A DNA stretch of 64,000 nt from Anaerococcus senegalensis JC48 (GTDB lineage Bacteria > Bacillota > Clostridia > Tissierellales > Peptoniphilaceae): the NCBI RefSeq assembly GCF_000321005.1, contig NZ_HE578907.1:980728-1044727 (forward strand), given 5' to 3'. Below the pieces are notes generated by a model. The model had not been told where the DNA came from and made no database searches. It saw only the letters and a list, made by a program, of their open reading frames with translations. Positions 39,084-47,836 of this stretch are shown piece after piece; positions within the stretch are counted from its first letter, which is position 1; the number at the start of each line of letters is the position of its first letter. The translations under genes and the position numbers were made by a program.

Positions 39084-39336
39084 AAAAGACCGCAGCTTGA
39101 AACTACGGTCTTATTTTTGTCCAAATGTAAACAACTTGGAACTATTATTCAATTATTCTTTTTTTCTTCCAGTACCATTTGAGTACCAATAGCCATTTTT
39201 TATTCTCTTTATAGCTTGTAATTAAGACATTTTAGAAAATTTTACGACTAACGAAAACCGCAGTTTCACTGCTCTCCGTGCTCCGCACTATTTTTCGGGT
39301 AAAATTACCCAATCAAGGATAATTTTACTCCCATTC
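39084..39336 (-). repeat. island left end L-A: folded element and terminator next to the 39.3 kb core
   Basis: Minus-strand order: core GAATGGGAGTAA (39336-39325), a hairpin whose arm includes the core (39297-39332), two small hairpins GTGC-TCC-GCAC (39278-39288) and GCAGT-TTC-ACTGC (39260-39272), and the conserved TTTTCGTTAGTC (39257-39246). A tract of about 78 bases (39088-39165) follows that is nearly identical to 54828-54906 and ends in the terminator GACCGTAG...CTGCGGTC (39088-39110). The same plan occurs beside guaA (L-B). Confidence 0.75.
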
Positions 39337-39478
39337 TTCTTTTCCAAACATACGATATATACCAAATCATTCAAAATACTAGATTCTATTTTTTCTAATA
39401 TCAATAAATTCACCTAATTATAGGACGTTTTCAGATTTTTAGTTCCGTCCCAGTCCCAGTACCGGACAATAAAGGCAA
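39325..39478. repeat. island right end R3 with exact guaA core
   Basis: TTACTCCCATTC (39325-39336) is identical to the last 12 bases of guaA as read on the plus strand (55192-55203). The following 135 or so bases match R1 (34531-34677) at most positions, ending in CCAGTACCGGACAA. On the minus strand the YFE.FGIYR frame has TGA where R1 has TGG. Confidence 0.8.
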
Positions 39479-39576
39479 AAACAATCTATTAAATTTTTAA
39501 AGAATCTTATCTTCCTTATGGAATCCTTAAATTTGTATTTTATACTAAGTTTATAAAATGAATAGGAGGTTCATTT

Positions 39577-39965
39577 ATGGACAAATTTATATTAGAAACA
39601 AAAAATCTAACTAAAACCTTTGTAAACCAAAAAGCAGTAGATAATATTTCTTTTAAAATAAAAGAAAATTCTATCTATGGATTGCTAGGACCTAACGGTG
39701 CAGGTAAATCGACTACATTAAAGATGATTACTGGAATGATTCATAAAACATCTGGTCAAATCTTTTTTGAAGGTCATGAGTGGAGTCGTGACGATTTATC
39801 AGATATGGGTGCCTTGATAGAATACCTGCCTTGTATGAGAACTTATCAGCTAGGGAAAATTTAAAAGTAAGGACACTCCTACTAGGGTTACCAGATTCTA
39901 GGATTGATGAAGTTTTGGAAATAGTTAGTTATCGCTTATCTTGTAAGTTTGTTTATAAGTGGTAG
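39577..39965 (+). pseudogene. truncated, frameshifted ABC ATPase (bacitracin/lantibiotic immunity type)
   Basis: ATG 39577 with AGGAGG begins a normal BcrA/LanF-type ATPase: DNISFKIKENSIYGLLGPNGAGKST, then GHEWSRDDLSDMGALIE. After IE the frame breaks; one restored C (GAATCACCTGCC) continues PALYENLSARENLKVRTLL, then GLPDSRIDEVLEIVS. Homology then ends near 39930, where a different minus-strand gene begins. Signature and Walker B regions are absent. This is a double lesion: a one-base shift plus a 3' deletion. Confidence 0.8.
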
Positions 39966-40319
39966 AATGTGCCTTAATTCCAAGGATCAAATCACTAAGT
40001 TTATCATAAGAACTATCTAATCACTTTATATACTCAAAAGAAACAAACTTTAGTATAGGTATATTACCTAAAAATAAAACAAATCCGTTTTCCCTTATAC
40101 CTTGACCTAGAGTAAAAATAAAAAATAAGCCTATAGCCAAAACCCCACAAGAAAACCCAAGAAGTCTTTTGAGTAATTAAAGCAAAGATAAAAAATAACT
40201 AGGACTAAAATAAGACCAACACCTAAGATAAATGGACTTTTCTTAATCCTATAAATATTCCCTCTAGCAAGTTTTATATTATATAATATTTGCTTTGGAT
40301 TTACTCCTTGCAAATACAA
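39925..40319 (-). pseudogene. membrane protein gene downstream of arsR with frameshift and internal TGA
   Basis: ATG 40319 overlaps arsR. The frame gives a basic N-terminus and two hydrophobic helices (SPFILGVGLILVLVIFYL, then FLGFLVG). It shifts at GGGG (40143-40146): one more G would continue VLAIGLFFIFTLGQG, then GFVLFLGNIPILKFVS. A TGA at 40021-40023 follows, then more family-like sequence to TAA 39925. Intact, it would be about 130 residues with three helices. Family unknown; the coupling to arsR suggests a metal- or metalloid-related role. Confidence 0.6.
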
Positions 40320-40603
40320 TCATCTTGGATATGAAATATAAGCTTTAGGCTATCCTCAATCTCATCCAAACTATCCTTATCTAAAGAGTAGAAAGTATTC
40401 TTACCATCTCTCCTGCTAGTTACAAGACTGGCTTCTTCGAGCTTTTTCATATCATAAGATAAGGTAGGCTGAGCAATATCAAATTTCTCAAGAATATCAC
40501 AAGCACAAAGCTCATCACAAGATAACATATCAATAATCTTAAGCCTCTTAGGATCAGAAATCACTATTATCTTTTTAGATAAATTTTCATAATCAACACT
40601 CAT
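40301..40603 (-). CDS. ArsR/SmtB-family metalloregulator
   Basis: A 100-residue winged-helix repressor. LSCDELCACDILEKF carries the Cys-X-Cys motif in the alpha-3 helix characteristic of As(III)/Sb(III)-type or Cd-type sensors, and two further cysteines lie at the C-terminus (DDCICKE). The recognition helix is in AQPTLSYDMKKLEE. I choose ATG 40603 (MSVDYENL), preceded by AGGTGG; an in-frame ATG at 40615 overlaps the operator. It overlaps a broken membrane protein gene that it presumably controlled. Confidence 0.85.
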   Translation of the reverse strand: MSVDYENLSKKIIVISDPKRLKIIDMLSCDELCACDILEKFDIAQPTLSYDMKKLEEASLVTSRRDGKNTFYSLDKDSLDEIEDSLKLIFHIQDDCICKE

Positions 40604-40613
40604 AATCCACCTC

Positions 40614-40633
40614 ATATAGAAATATTTCTATAT
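40614..40633. promoter_or_regulatory. ArsR operator, perfect 20-base palindrome
   Basis: ATATAGAAATATTTCTATAT reads the same on both strands. It lies 10 bases upstream of the arsR start and overlaps the probable -10 region, the usual site of ArsR/SmtB autorepression. Confidence 0.75.
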
Positions 40634-40703
40634 ATTGTTTTACTGGTGGATTGGGTAGTGTCAATGGGGATGTAATAAAGATATAAGAGGTGAGAATAAC
40701 TTC

Positions 40704-43544
40704 TCACCTATTTTGTTTTAGTTTTATCAAGTATTCCTTATATTCTTCAAAAGCATTAATTTGATCTCTATCTTTAATGTAGTTATTTTTAAAATATTCT
40801 AAATCAACACGATGCAGTATATTGTCTATGGATTTAATACTATAATTCTCTAGTATAAACCAATCAAATTGAAAATCTACTCCCTCTACACTTTTAAAAT
40901 TTATATCATTTATTATATCTTCCTTGTCAAAATCTTTATGAACAAAATGTCTGTACAACCTATTAATAGAAAGATTTTTATTAAAATTTTCTATTATAAT
41001 TCCTTCTGGAGTTGTAAAATTTGAATAGGTTATTAGTTGGTTGTAAACATCCTCCTTATATTTATTAAAAAAATCATAATCTTTTAGAATAACCAATGAT
41101 AAGAATAATATATTACAATCATCTATATGTGATTGGGAATATTCTAATAATAATTCTTCTAATACTGAGAGAATATCTTGATTAAAATAATTAACAAGCC
41201 CTTCAAAAATAAAGTCAATCTGCTCTAGTTCTTTTATATTCTTCTTACCAGATTTAATTAAATATATATCTTTATTTAATTCGCTCATATTAAATATTAC
41301 TTCAATCGTTTTAAACTTGTTTATATAATCTAATATTGAAGTAGTTCCATTTATATAAAATCCATATTTAGGATATCCAATTTTAAAATTTTTTTTATCA
41401 TTAATATATATAAGATTTAAATTATTACTTAAAATATCTACTATCTTTGTATATTCTTCAAATGATATATTATCTAAATTCATGTATATTAATTTTAATA
41501 GGATTTTATTTATTTCTAAAGTATAGGTATTAAATACCTGCATACTCTGTAAAACTTCAATTAATCTATTGGGATCATTTAAATCAATATAAGATAAAGA
41601 AAATATATAATTATTTAAGTAATATAACTGTCTCAAATTTATACTATTTTCATTAAATAAATATATTAAATTTAATATTTCATTAATAAGATAATCATAA
41701 GCTTCTTCTGTAATTCTTATATTATTAATTTTATTTTTATCTAAAAATTCCCTAAAATATTTCCTATCAATATACTTAAATACATAAATAACATCTTCTT
41801 TATCAAAGATACTATATACAGATGAAAAATGCATATTATCATTATCTAGTTTTGATAATGTATGTGAATAAATTAGTGTTTCAAAGTAAATATTAACTAT
41901 ACTACGAAACTCATTATAATGCCTTATAAATATTCCATTGCAGTCTATGAATTGATTTAAACTTATAAATTCATTTTTTATTTTCACTATATTTGAATCA
42001 TTTGATTCGTAATTATGGTATCGTTTAGAACTATCATGAGACTTTAACCAATCTAGTTTTATGCTTTGATATCGATCATATATCCTTCTTTGTTTCCTAT
42101 ATAAATACCTGAAGTTAAAAACTTCATCCCTTAAGAATAAGATTACTTTTCTATCATTATTTGTAGATAATCTAAGTATATTATCTAAAACTTGGCCAAA
42201 ATCATCTCCCAAATAGTAATCTTTTAGATTTTTATCTTTTGAAGAGTCTGAGCTATCTGTTTTATTGCTTTTATTATTTTCCAATTCTTCTTCCAAGTAA
42301 TTATAATTCCGTTTTTTATTATTAATATTATCAATATTAAACAAAGCTATTAAATAATTTATATAATCTTTACTTTTTAAAAATTTATTCGCTAGTATCT
42401 CTAATTCTTCTTCAGCAGATTTGTAGTCGCCCTTATCATAAAATTTATAAGCAGTGTTGAAATCACCATTCTTTTCATATTTTCTATTAGAATCTAACTC
42501 CTCATTAAATAAAAATAAGCTATCCGTTTTTGAGCTCAAAAATTCTTTAAGTTTCAATTTTGTATTTTTGTCAATTTTGGGAGGGGTTTCATCATTATAT
42601 TCAAAAATAAAATGGTGTAAGTTCATTTGACGTTTATATTCAACATTATCAACTCCATAGTTTATAAGATCGCTATATTCAATAAATTTCAAAGAGTTAA
42701 AAGGTTCGATCTCTTTATAAATATCATAGTAACTTTTAATTCCATTTGATATACATTTTAAAAACTCGTAAGTTCTTAACCCTTTTTCACTTAATCCATA
42801 TTTTAATTTTGTTTTAGTGGATTCGCCTCCAATTACTTTTATATTTAAATTGTCATAATATCTAACCTCGAATTCATTTAGATTATCAGTAGTAAACAGA
42901 TAAGCATTATTGACATTATTTCCTAGCTGATTTGAAATTAATCTGTAAATCGAATTAAAAGTTGTATCTGATAGTGAGTATCCTATAAAAAGTAACGTAT
43001 TGTTAACTATAAGTGATTGTATAAGATGAGATATAACTGGAAAATCATTATTATAATTATAGTAATCATCTTCTTTTAACACAAAATTCCTCTCATTAAT
43101 ATCCCCATGCATTTTTATTATATAATTACCTAGTTTAGAATTTGGTACGTCTGAATCTTTTTTTATGACTTCATATTTTAAAATCCCTGAATTTAGTTGA
43201 TCTTCTAGTAATGTATCATAGTTGGTAGTTATGATATGCTTAGGGGCAATTCTGTCTATTTGTTTGTGGATAAGATTAGGTTTAGCGTTATGTTCATTAA
43301 ATGATTCTAAAATTTTTTCCTCATACTTAATTTTTCCAAAAGTATTATAATAATATTGAGGAATTTTTAAGTAGTCTAATTCATAATTATTTTCTTCTCC
43401 ATATAGATCATCTCCAAAACTTTTGATAACCTCTCCCCATAATGGATAACCTGAATCTTTTGATATTCCTGCTCCTACAAATAGTATTAGCTTATTAGCT
43501 CTTGCAGCTTCAATTATATGATCAATATGTGTGTCTGTATACAT
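40704..43544 (-). CDS. defence-associated SIR2 protein, DSR2-like
   Basis: A 946-residue protein. The N-terminal SIR2 NADase domain covers about residues 1-235, with FVGAGIS (22-28), TTNYD (Asn108) and KMHGD (His146) in the places of the DSR2 catalytic Asn and His. LKIPQYYYN and VLKEDDYYNYNNDFP also closely resemble DSR2. The remaining 700 or so residues are Asn/Lys-rich, helical and repeat-like, as in the phage-sensing C-terminus of DSR proteins (about 1000 residues). Known DSR2 destroys cellular NAD after binding a phage tail-tube protein, causing abortive infection. The trigger here cannot be predicted. Neighbour genes are a type I restriction system. ATG 43544 with GAAAGGA. Confidence 0.85.
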   Translation of the reverse strand: MYTDTHIDHIIEAARANKLILFVGAGISKDSGYPLWGEVIKSFGDDLYGEENNYELDYLKIPQYYYNTFGKIKYEEKILESFNEHNAKPNLIHKQIDRIAPKHIITTNYDTLLEDQLNSGILKYEVIKKDSDVPNSKLGNYIIKMHGDINERNFVLKEDDYYNYNNDFPVISHLIQSLIVNNTLLFIGYSLSDTTFNSIYRLISNQLGNNVNNAYLFTTDNLNEFEVRYYDNLNIKVIGGESTKTKLKYGLSEKGLRTYEFLKCISNGIKSYYDIYKEIEPFNSLKFIEYSDLINYGVDNVEYKRQMNLHHFIFEYNDETPPKIDKNTKLKLKEFLSSKTDSLFLFNEELDSNRKYEKNGDFNTAYKFYDKGDYKSAEEELEILANKFLKSKDYINYLIALFNIDNINNKKRNYNYLEEELENNKSNKTDSSDSSKDKNLKDYYLGDDFGQVLDNILRLSTNNDRKVILFLRDEVFNFRYLYRKQRRIYDRYQSIKLDWLKSHDSSKRYHNYESNDSNIVKIKNEFISLNQFIDCNGIFIRHYNEFRSIVNIYFETLIYSHTLSKLDNDNMHFSSVYSIFDKEDVIYVFKYIDRKYFREFLDKNKINNIRITEEAYDYLINEILNLIYLFNENSINLRQLYYLNNYIFSLSYIDLNDPNRLIEVLQSMQVFNTYTLEINKILLKLIYMNLDNISFEEYTKIVDILSNNLNLIYINDKKNFKIGYPKYGFYINGTTSILDYINKFKTIEVIFNMSELNKDIYLIKSGKKNIKELEQIDFIFEGLVNYFNQDILSVLEELLLEYSQSHIDDCNILFLSLVILKDYDFFNKYKEDVYNQLITYSNFTTPEGIIIENFNKNLSINRLYRHFVHKDFDKEDIINDINFKSVEGVDFQFDWFILENYSIKSIDNILHRVDLEYFKNNYIKDRDQINAFEEYKEYLIKLKQNR

Positions 43545-43610
43545 TTTAGTCCTTTCACTATATAAAGAAACAGTATTTTAGTATATTTTTATAATATTTT
43601 AGATATTCCC

Positions 43611-46600
43611 CTAGTCCAAGTACCCCAGCACTTCCCCTTCCACAAAATCAGCTGCAGCAGTTCTTATTAGCTTTCTATATCTTAAAAGACTAATATTTTC
43701 TCCATTTTCTTTGTTGTAGGCGTCTTTGTCTGCGTTTTTTATTAGCTCATCTTCTCCTAGAGGTTTGTTGTTTTCTTTTTTGTCTTTGTAGTTGATAGTG
43801 TAGAATACCAAGTCGTCTACCTTTACCTTGTAGTGGTCGGCGAATTTATTTATTTTTTCTTCTATGATTTGATTTATTTTGATTCTTGCCAACTCTTCGA
43901 TATTTTGATCTACAAATTTATCTGGATCTTTTGTCATTTCTTGATAAATTTCTCTGTAGATTTCTGCTTTTTCTGGGTTGGTTTTTGATAGTTCTTCTAT
44001 CGTTTTTTCTATTTCACTATCTTGTTTTGCATCATTACTTGACCTATTTTTGGCCTTTTCTTGCATGAGGTTTGCTAGATAATTATAATCTATGGTTCCT
44101 TGGTGGATTGAGATTGGTTCATAGTACAGGTCTAGTGGGAGATTAATGTCTGTTTCGTCTGTTGTTGGTAGCAATGCTTTTATATAATTATATTGGTCAA
44201 AATATTTTTCCAAGGTCTTCTTATCTATAGCGTTTTTGTAATATCCTTCATCCTCTTCATATTCACTGTAGACCATTACAGATGCATTGGCCTTGTCGAA
44301 TTTTTGAAAGGCCGAAACAAATTCAACCATTTTTTCTATGCCGTACTCGATCTCTGGGCTTTCTACTAGCTCATAGGTCAATAGTTCTTTTACACTTTGG
44401 TCAAATTTCTCTTTGGATTCTTCATAGGTCGGTGCAGTCACATAGTTTTCCCCACCGTTTGAATAAAGTTTGAAGGCATTTTCGATTGCTTCTTCATAGG
44501 CTTTTGGCGTCCTAAATGTTATTATTTGCCCATAGGCCTTACGGTCATCATATAGTCTATTGGTCCTAGAAAATGCTTGGATAAGCCCCTGAGGAGTCAT
44601 AGGTGCCCTGTCTATCAAAAGTAATGACATACTTGGAGAGTCAAATCCTGTTAGGAGCCTATCGACCACTATAACTATATCCACCTGCTCAGCTCTAGAC
44701 TTATACTTATCTTTTTTCCTGGCAAGCCTTTCGTTTAGGTTGCGGTTATAAGAGCCTATGGTTTCTAAGGAGAAACTTGTTCCATATTCATCATTATAGT
44801 AAGCCAAGGCTTCTTTCATAGCTTCGTTGTTTTCTATTATTCTTTCATCATTTTCTACAATAGAATATGTCATGGCAATCTTTGGGAAATCAGCCACCAT
44901 AGACTTTATCCTATCGGAAACTTTCACCTCAGACCTAGCCTCAATCACTTGTCTAAAGAGCCTATAATAATCCTTAGCATCTTTGATAGATGATGTGGTA
45001 AGTATGGCCCCATAGGTCTTGCCTCTACCCCTATCTAGGGCAAATCTTCTGGCCATTCCATTAATAATTTTGTCTATAACAGCAAGCTTGTATTCATCAT
45101 TTTCATAAACCTTGTCTGGTATATATGGCTCTAGGTCCTCTCTCTCGTATTTGTAAACATCCATATCTGGCTTAACATTTGCCACTATTTCATATACACC
45201 TTCGCCAATCATATCCATATTTTCTACTTGAAAGCCTAGCACTGCCCCATCACCTATGGCTTCCTTGACTGTGTACTCGTGAAGCCTTTTGCCAAATTGT
45301 TCTTCTGTAGTCTGTGGCAAATTTCCCACGGCAGCCTTTTTGTTTTCAGCAAAAATCGGTGTTCCGGTAAAGCCATACCACAAGGAATTGATGAAAAATT
45401 TCTTCAAAATATTTTGCTGGGATGGAGATATAGCCCTGTGACATTCGTCTATAACAAAGGCTATTTCTAATTTCCTAAGCTTATTTACCTGACTATCTGT
45501 TAACCACTTATCCCTGTTATTAATCATATAGTTAAGCTTTTGGACAGTTGTCACCACCACCGACCTATCATCTGATAGGAGATGAGATTTCAAATTTTTG
45601 ACATTATCAGTTGATTCTATATCCACAGTATCGTTGGCAGCATAGGCCAAAAAGGAAGATGTGGTTTGCTGGTCCAAATCCACCCTGTCTACTATAAATA
45701 TTGTCTTTTCAATCCTTGGTATCTGATATAGATTTCGACTGGCCTTGTATGAAGTTAAGGTTTTACCAGAACCAGTTGTATGCCAAACATATCCAGACTC
45801 GTGCTTACTTGCCGCCTCTTTCAAGGCCTTGATGGCGTGGATTTGGTAAGGGCGAAGGATTATAATATTTTCTCCCTCATTATCTAGCACACTGTAGTGA
45901 CTGATTAGCTGGTGAGCTTGGGGAATGGAAAGGACATCTCTGGCAAAGCCAAAGAGGTCATCCACTGAATTATTATCCCTATCATTCCATCTGGTCAAAA
46001 ACTTTTTGTTAAGCTTAGTATCAGTATTGGCAGCAATGTATCTGGTAGTCGACCCATTGGAAATCACAAAGCATTGAAGGCAGGAAAAAAGTCCTCTGTA
46101 CTTATCAGTTGCTATGTAGTTTTTGATTTGATTGTAGGCATCCATATGAGAAACTGATCTCTTCTTTAGCTCTATTTGGATAAGGGGAATCCCATTGATA
46201 AGGAGGGTCACATCAAAACGAGCGTCTCGGTCTAGACCCATGGTCTTTGGGGCGACAAATTGGTTGATAACCTGGTAGACAGAAGATCCACCAGCCACAT
46301 CCTCTCTTTTGAATACTACAAGTCTGACGGTACCCAGGCTGGCATCTTCTCTTTGGACAGAGACTTTTGCTATGCCATTTTCCCCAACCAAGAACTTACC
46401 CGCTTCATAAAAGGAAGAAAAAGTCATGGCATTTTGGATTTGGCGAAACTCAGAATCAGTCAAAGGGTAGTCTGCAAGGACAGACTTGTTGTTAGTCTCA
46501 AGTATCCTTCTAAAGTTATTCCAAAGGTCCTCATGAGTCTTGATAGATGGCTCATAGGTCCACTGGCTCTTGCCTGAAATAAGCTGGTTAATCAGGTCTT

Positions 46601-46640
46601 TTTCTAATTTTAATTCATCATCAAATTTTATCTCTACCAT
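43611..46640 (-). CDS. hsdR: type I restriction enzyme, R subunit
   Basis: A 1009-residue translocase-nuclease. The nuclease motif has D143 and E157-L-K159. Walker A TTGSGKT is at residues 288-294, the DECH box at 398-401, and helicase motif V/VI-like segments (VVDRLLTGFDSP, then IQAFSRTNR) follow. It cuts DNA after ATP-driven translocation once HsdM-HsdS detect unmethylated sites. The gene starts 8 bases after hsdS, so M-S-R are one operon. All catalytic motifs look intact. Base composition is somewhat less AT-extreme than the neighbouring SIR2 gene, suggesting a different source. Confidence 0.95.
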   Translation of the reverse strand: MVEIKFDDELKLEKDLINQLISGKSQWTYEPSIKTHEDLWNNFRRILETNNKSVLADYPLTDSEFRQIQNAMTFSSFYEAGKFLVGENGIAKVSVQREDASLGTVRLVVFKREDVAGGSSVYQVINQFVAPKTMGLDRDARFDVTLLINGIPLIQIELKKRSVSHMDAYNQIKNYIATDKYRGLFSCLQCFVISNGSTTRYIAANTDTKLNKKFLTRWNDRDNNSVDDLFGFARDVLSIPQAHQLISHYSVLDNEGENIIILRPYQIHAIKALKEAASKHESGYVWHTTGSGKTLTSYKASRNLYQIPRIEKTIFIVDRVDLDQQTTSSFLAYAANDTVDIESTDNVKNLKSHLLSDDRSVVVTTVQKLNYMINNRDKWLTDSQVNKLRKLEIAFVIDECHRAISPSQQNILKKFFINSLWYGFTGTPIFAENKKAAVGNLPQTTEEQFGKRLHEYTVKEAIGDGAVLGFQVENMDMIGEGVYEIVANVKPDMDVYKYEREDLEPYIPDKVYENDEYKLAVIDKIINGMARRFALDRGRGKTYGAILTTSSIKDAKDYYRLFRQVIEARSEVKVSDRIKSMVADFPKIAMTYSIVENDERIIENNEAMKEALAYYNDEYGTSFSLETIGSYNRNLNERLARKKDKYKSRAEQVDIVIVVDRLLTGFDSPSMSLLLIDRAPMTPQGLIQAFSRTNRLYDDRKAYGQIITFRTPKAYEEAIENAFKLYSNGGENYVTAPTYEESKEKFDQSVKELLTYELVESPEIEYGIEKMVEFVSAFQKFDKANASVMVYSEYEEDEGYYKNAIDKKTLEKYFDQYNYIKALLPTTDETDINLPLDLYYEPISIHQGTIDYNYLANLMQEKAKNRSSNDAKQDSEIEKTIEELSKTNPEKAEIYREIYQEMTKDPDKFVDQNIEELARIKINQIIEEKINKFADHYKVKVDDLVFYTINYKDKKENNKPLGEDELIKNADKDAYNKENGENISLLRYRKLIRTAAADFVEGEVLGYLD

Positions 46641-46648
46641 AACATCTC

Positions 46649-47836
46649 CTATACAAACATCTTTTGGAGTAGGGATTTTTTCATCATTTTATATGACTCT
46701 AGTAATTTTTCTTCGGCCTCGATTTGGCCGTCTAGGTTTTTAAAGAAGTTTCCTATTTTTTCTTGTTCTTCTATAGAAGGAATTGATAATTTTATTTCAT
46801 AAAACTCATTAATTTCTAAGTTTCTTCTGACAACACTAGCGCCTTGACTTGAAGCATTTTTGTAGTTTTCCAGCATGCGCTTTGTTCTAATCTGGGGTTC
46901 TATAAAGTTAGGCTCTAACTCATTTATTTTAAATGTGTAGTAGCTTGGGGATACTATACCATCTTCTAAATTATTAAAATTTATATTTCCCAACCATAAA
47001 TTTTGAGGAGACAAAACCAAATCATTTTTATATATTATTTTATAACCAGCATTAGTAGCAACACTAACATTTCTTTCTCTATAAGTCATCCCATTGTTAG
47101 TGCTAGATAACATTACTAATTCATTTTCATTATTTGTTTTTACTTTATATTCTTTAAGAAATTCTTTAAATTTCACAGTTTTCCACTCTCCATCAAATCC
47201 ATCAAACCTAAAGTCAGGGACAAGCTTGTCTTTTTTAGGGAACATTTTTTGGACCATGGATTTCTTGTAATCTCTCATCTTGGCAACTTTACCTTCTTGG
47301 ATTTCGATTAGGTAATCAATATTTTTAAATAAATCTCCGATTTTTTCTTGTTCTACAAGATTGGTAGATGTTACTAATTTAGTATTGCTGAATTCAGTCT
47401 TATTGATAATTGGCATTGTTTGTGTTGATACTATTTTAATTATCTTATCAGAATTATAATTGAGAAGAGTGAATACATAATCCTGATCATAGTTATTATT
47501 AGATACAACGCTGTTAATTTGTTGGTTAGTAGCCATATCAATAGGGGCTTGTGCCATTTTTCCTACAGTCGCTCCTATACTAACAAACAAACTTGAACCC
47601 TTGGGTAATAATCTAGATTTCTTGAAGCCTTGTTCGCTTAATGTTTTATCAGTGTTTGTTATATAACGTTGTCCATACATATCACTAGGTGAAGCAAACA
47701 AGTATTTACCATTATAATTAGATGCATCCGATGTTTTTGGGGTTGTTCCAGTGATTACACTTCCTAGAGTTCTAATCTTCTTTTCTTCCCACTCCCCATC
47801 AAAGCCAGCAAACCTTAGCTCTGGAACCTTTCTCAT
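46649..47836 (-). CDS. hsdS: type I restriction enzyme, specificity subunit
   Basis: A 395-residue subunit with two target-recognition domains. Each begins after a repeated PELRFAGFDGEW or PDFRFDGFDGEW segment and is followed by a repeated coiled-coil conserved region (EEQEKIGDLFKN, EEQEKIGNFFKN; both ending KKS-QKMF). This is the usual two-TRD layout, so it should recognise a bipartite site. Its ATG overlaps the hsdM TGA (ATGA). The long repeats are natural points for recombination that swaps TRDs. Confidence 0.95.
   Translation of the reverse strand: MRKVPELRFAGFDGEWEEKKIRTLGSVITGTTPKTSDASNYNGKYLFASPSDMYGQRYITNTDKTLSEQGFKKSRLLPKGSSLFVSIGATVGKMAQAPIDMATNQQINSVVSNNNYDQDYVFTLLNYNSDKIIKIVSTQTMPIINKTEFSNTKLVTSTNLVEQEKIGDLFKNIDYLIEIQEGKVAKMRDYKKSMVQKMFPKKDKLVPDFRFDGFDGEWKTVKFKEFLKEYKVKTNNENELVMLSSTNNGMTYRERNVSVATNAGYKIIYKNDLVLSPQNLWLGNINFNNLEDGIVSPSYYTFKINELEPNFIEPQIRTKRMLENYKNASSQGASVVRRNLEINEFYEIKLSIPSIEEQEKIGNFFKNLDGQIEAEEKLLESYKMMKKSLLQKMFV

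Noticed and set aside
20800-40023. TGA read as tryptophan (TGA inside nptA, inside the arsR-linked membrane gene and in the R3 tail where R1 has TGG)
   Set aside because: TGA is a working stop at era, the TIM-like gene, hsdM and ybeY, several with overlapping starts, and intact genes use TGG for tryptophan. The internal TGAs are better explained as mutations or errors.
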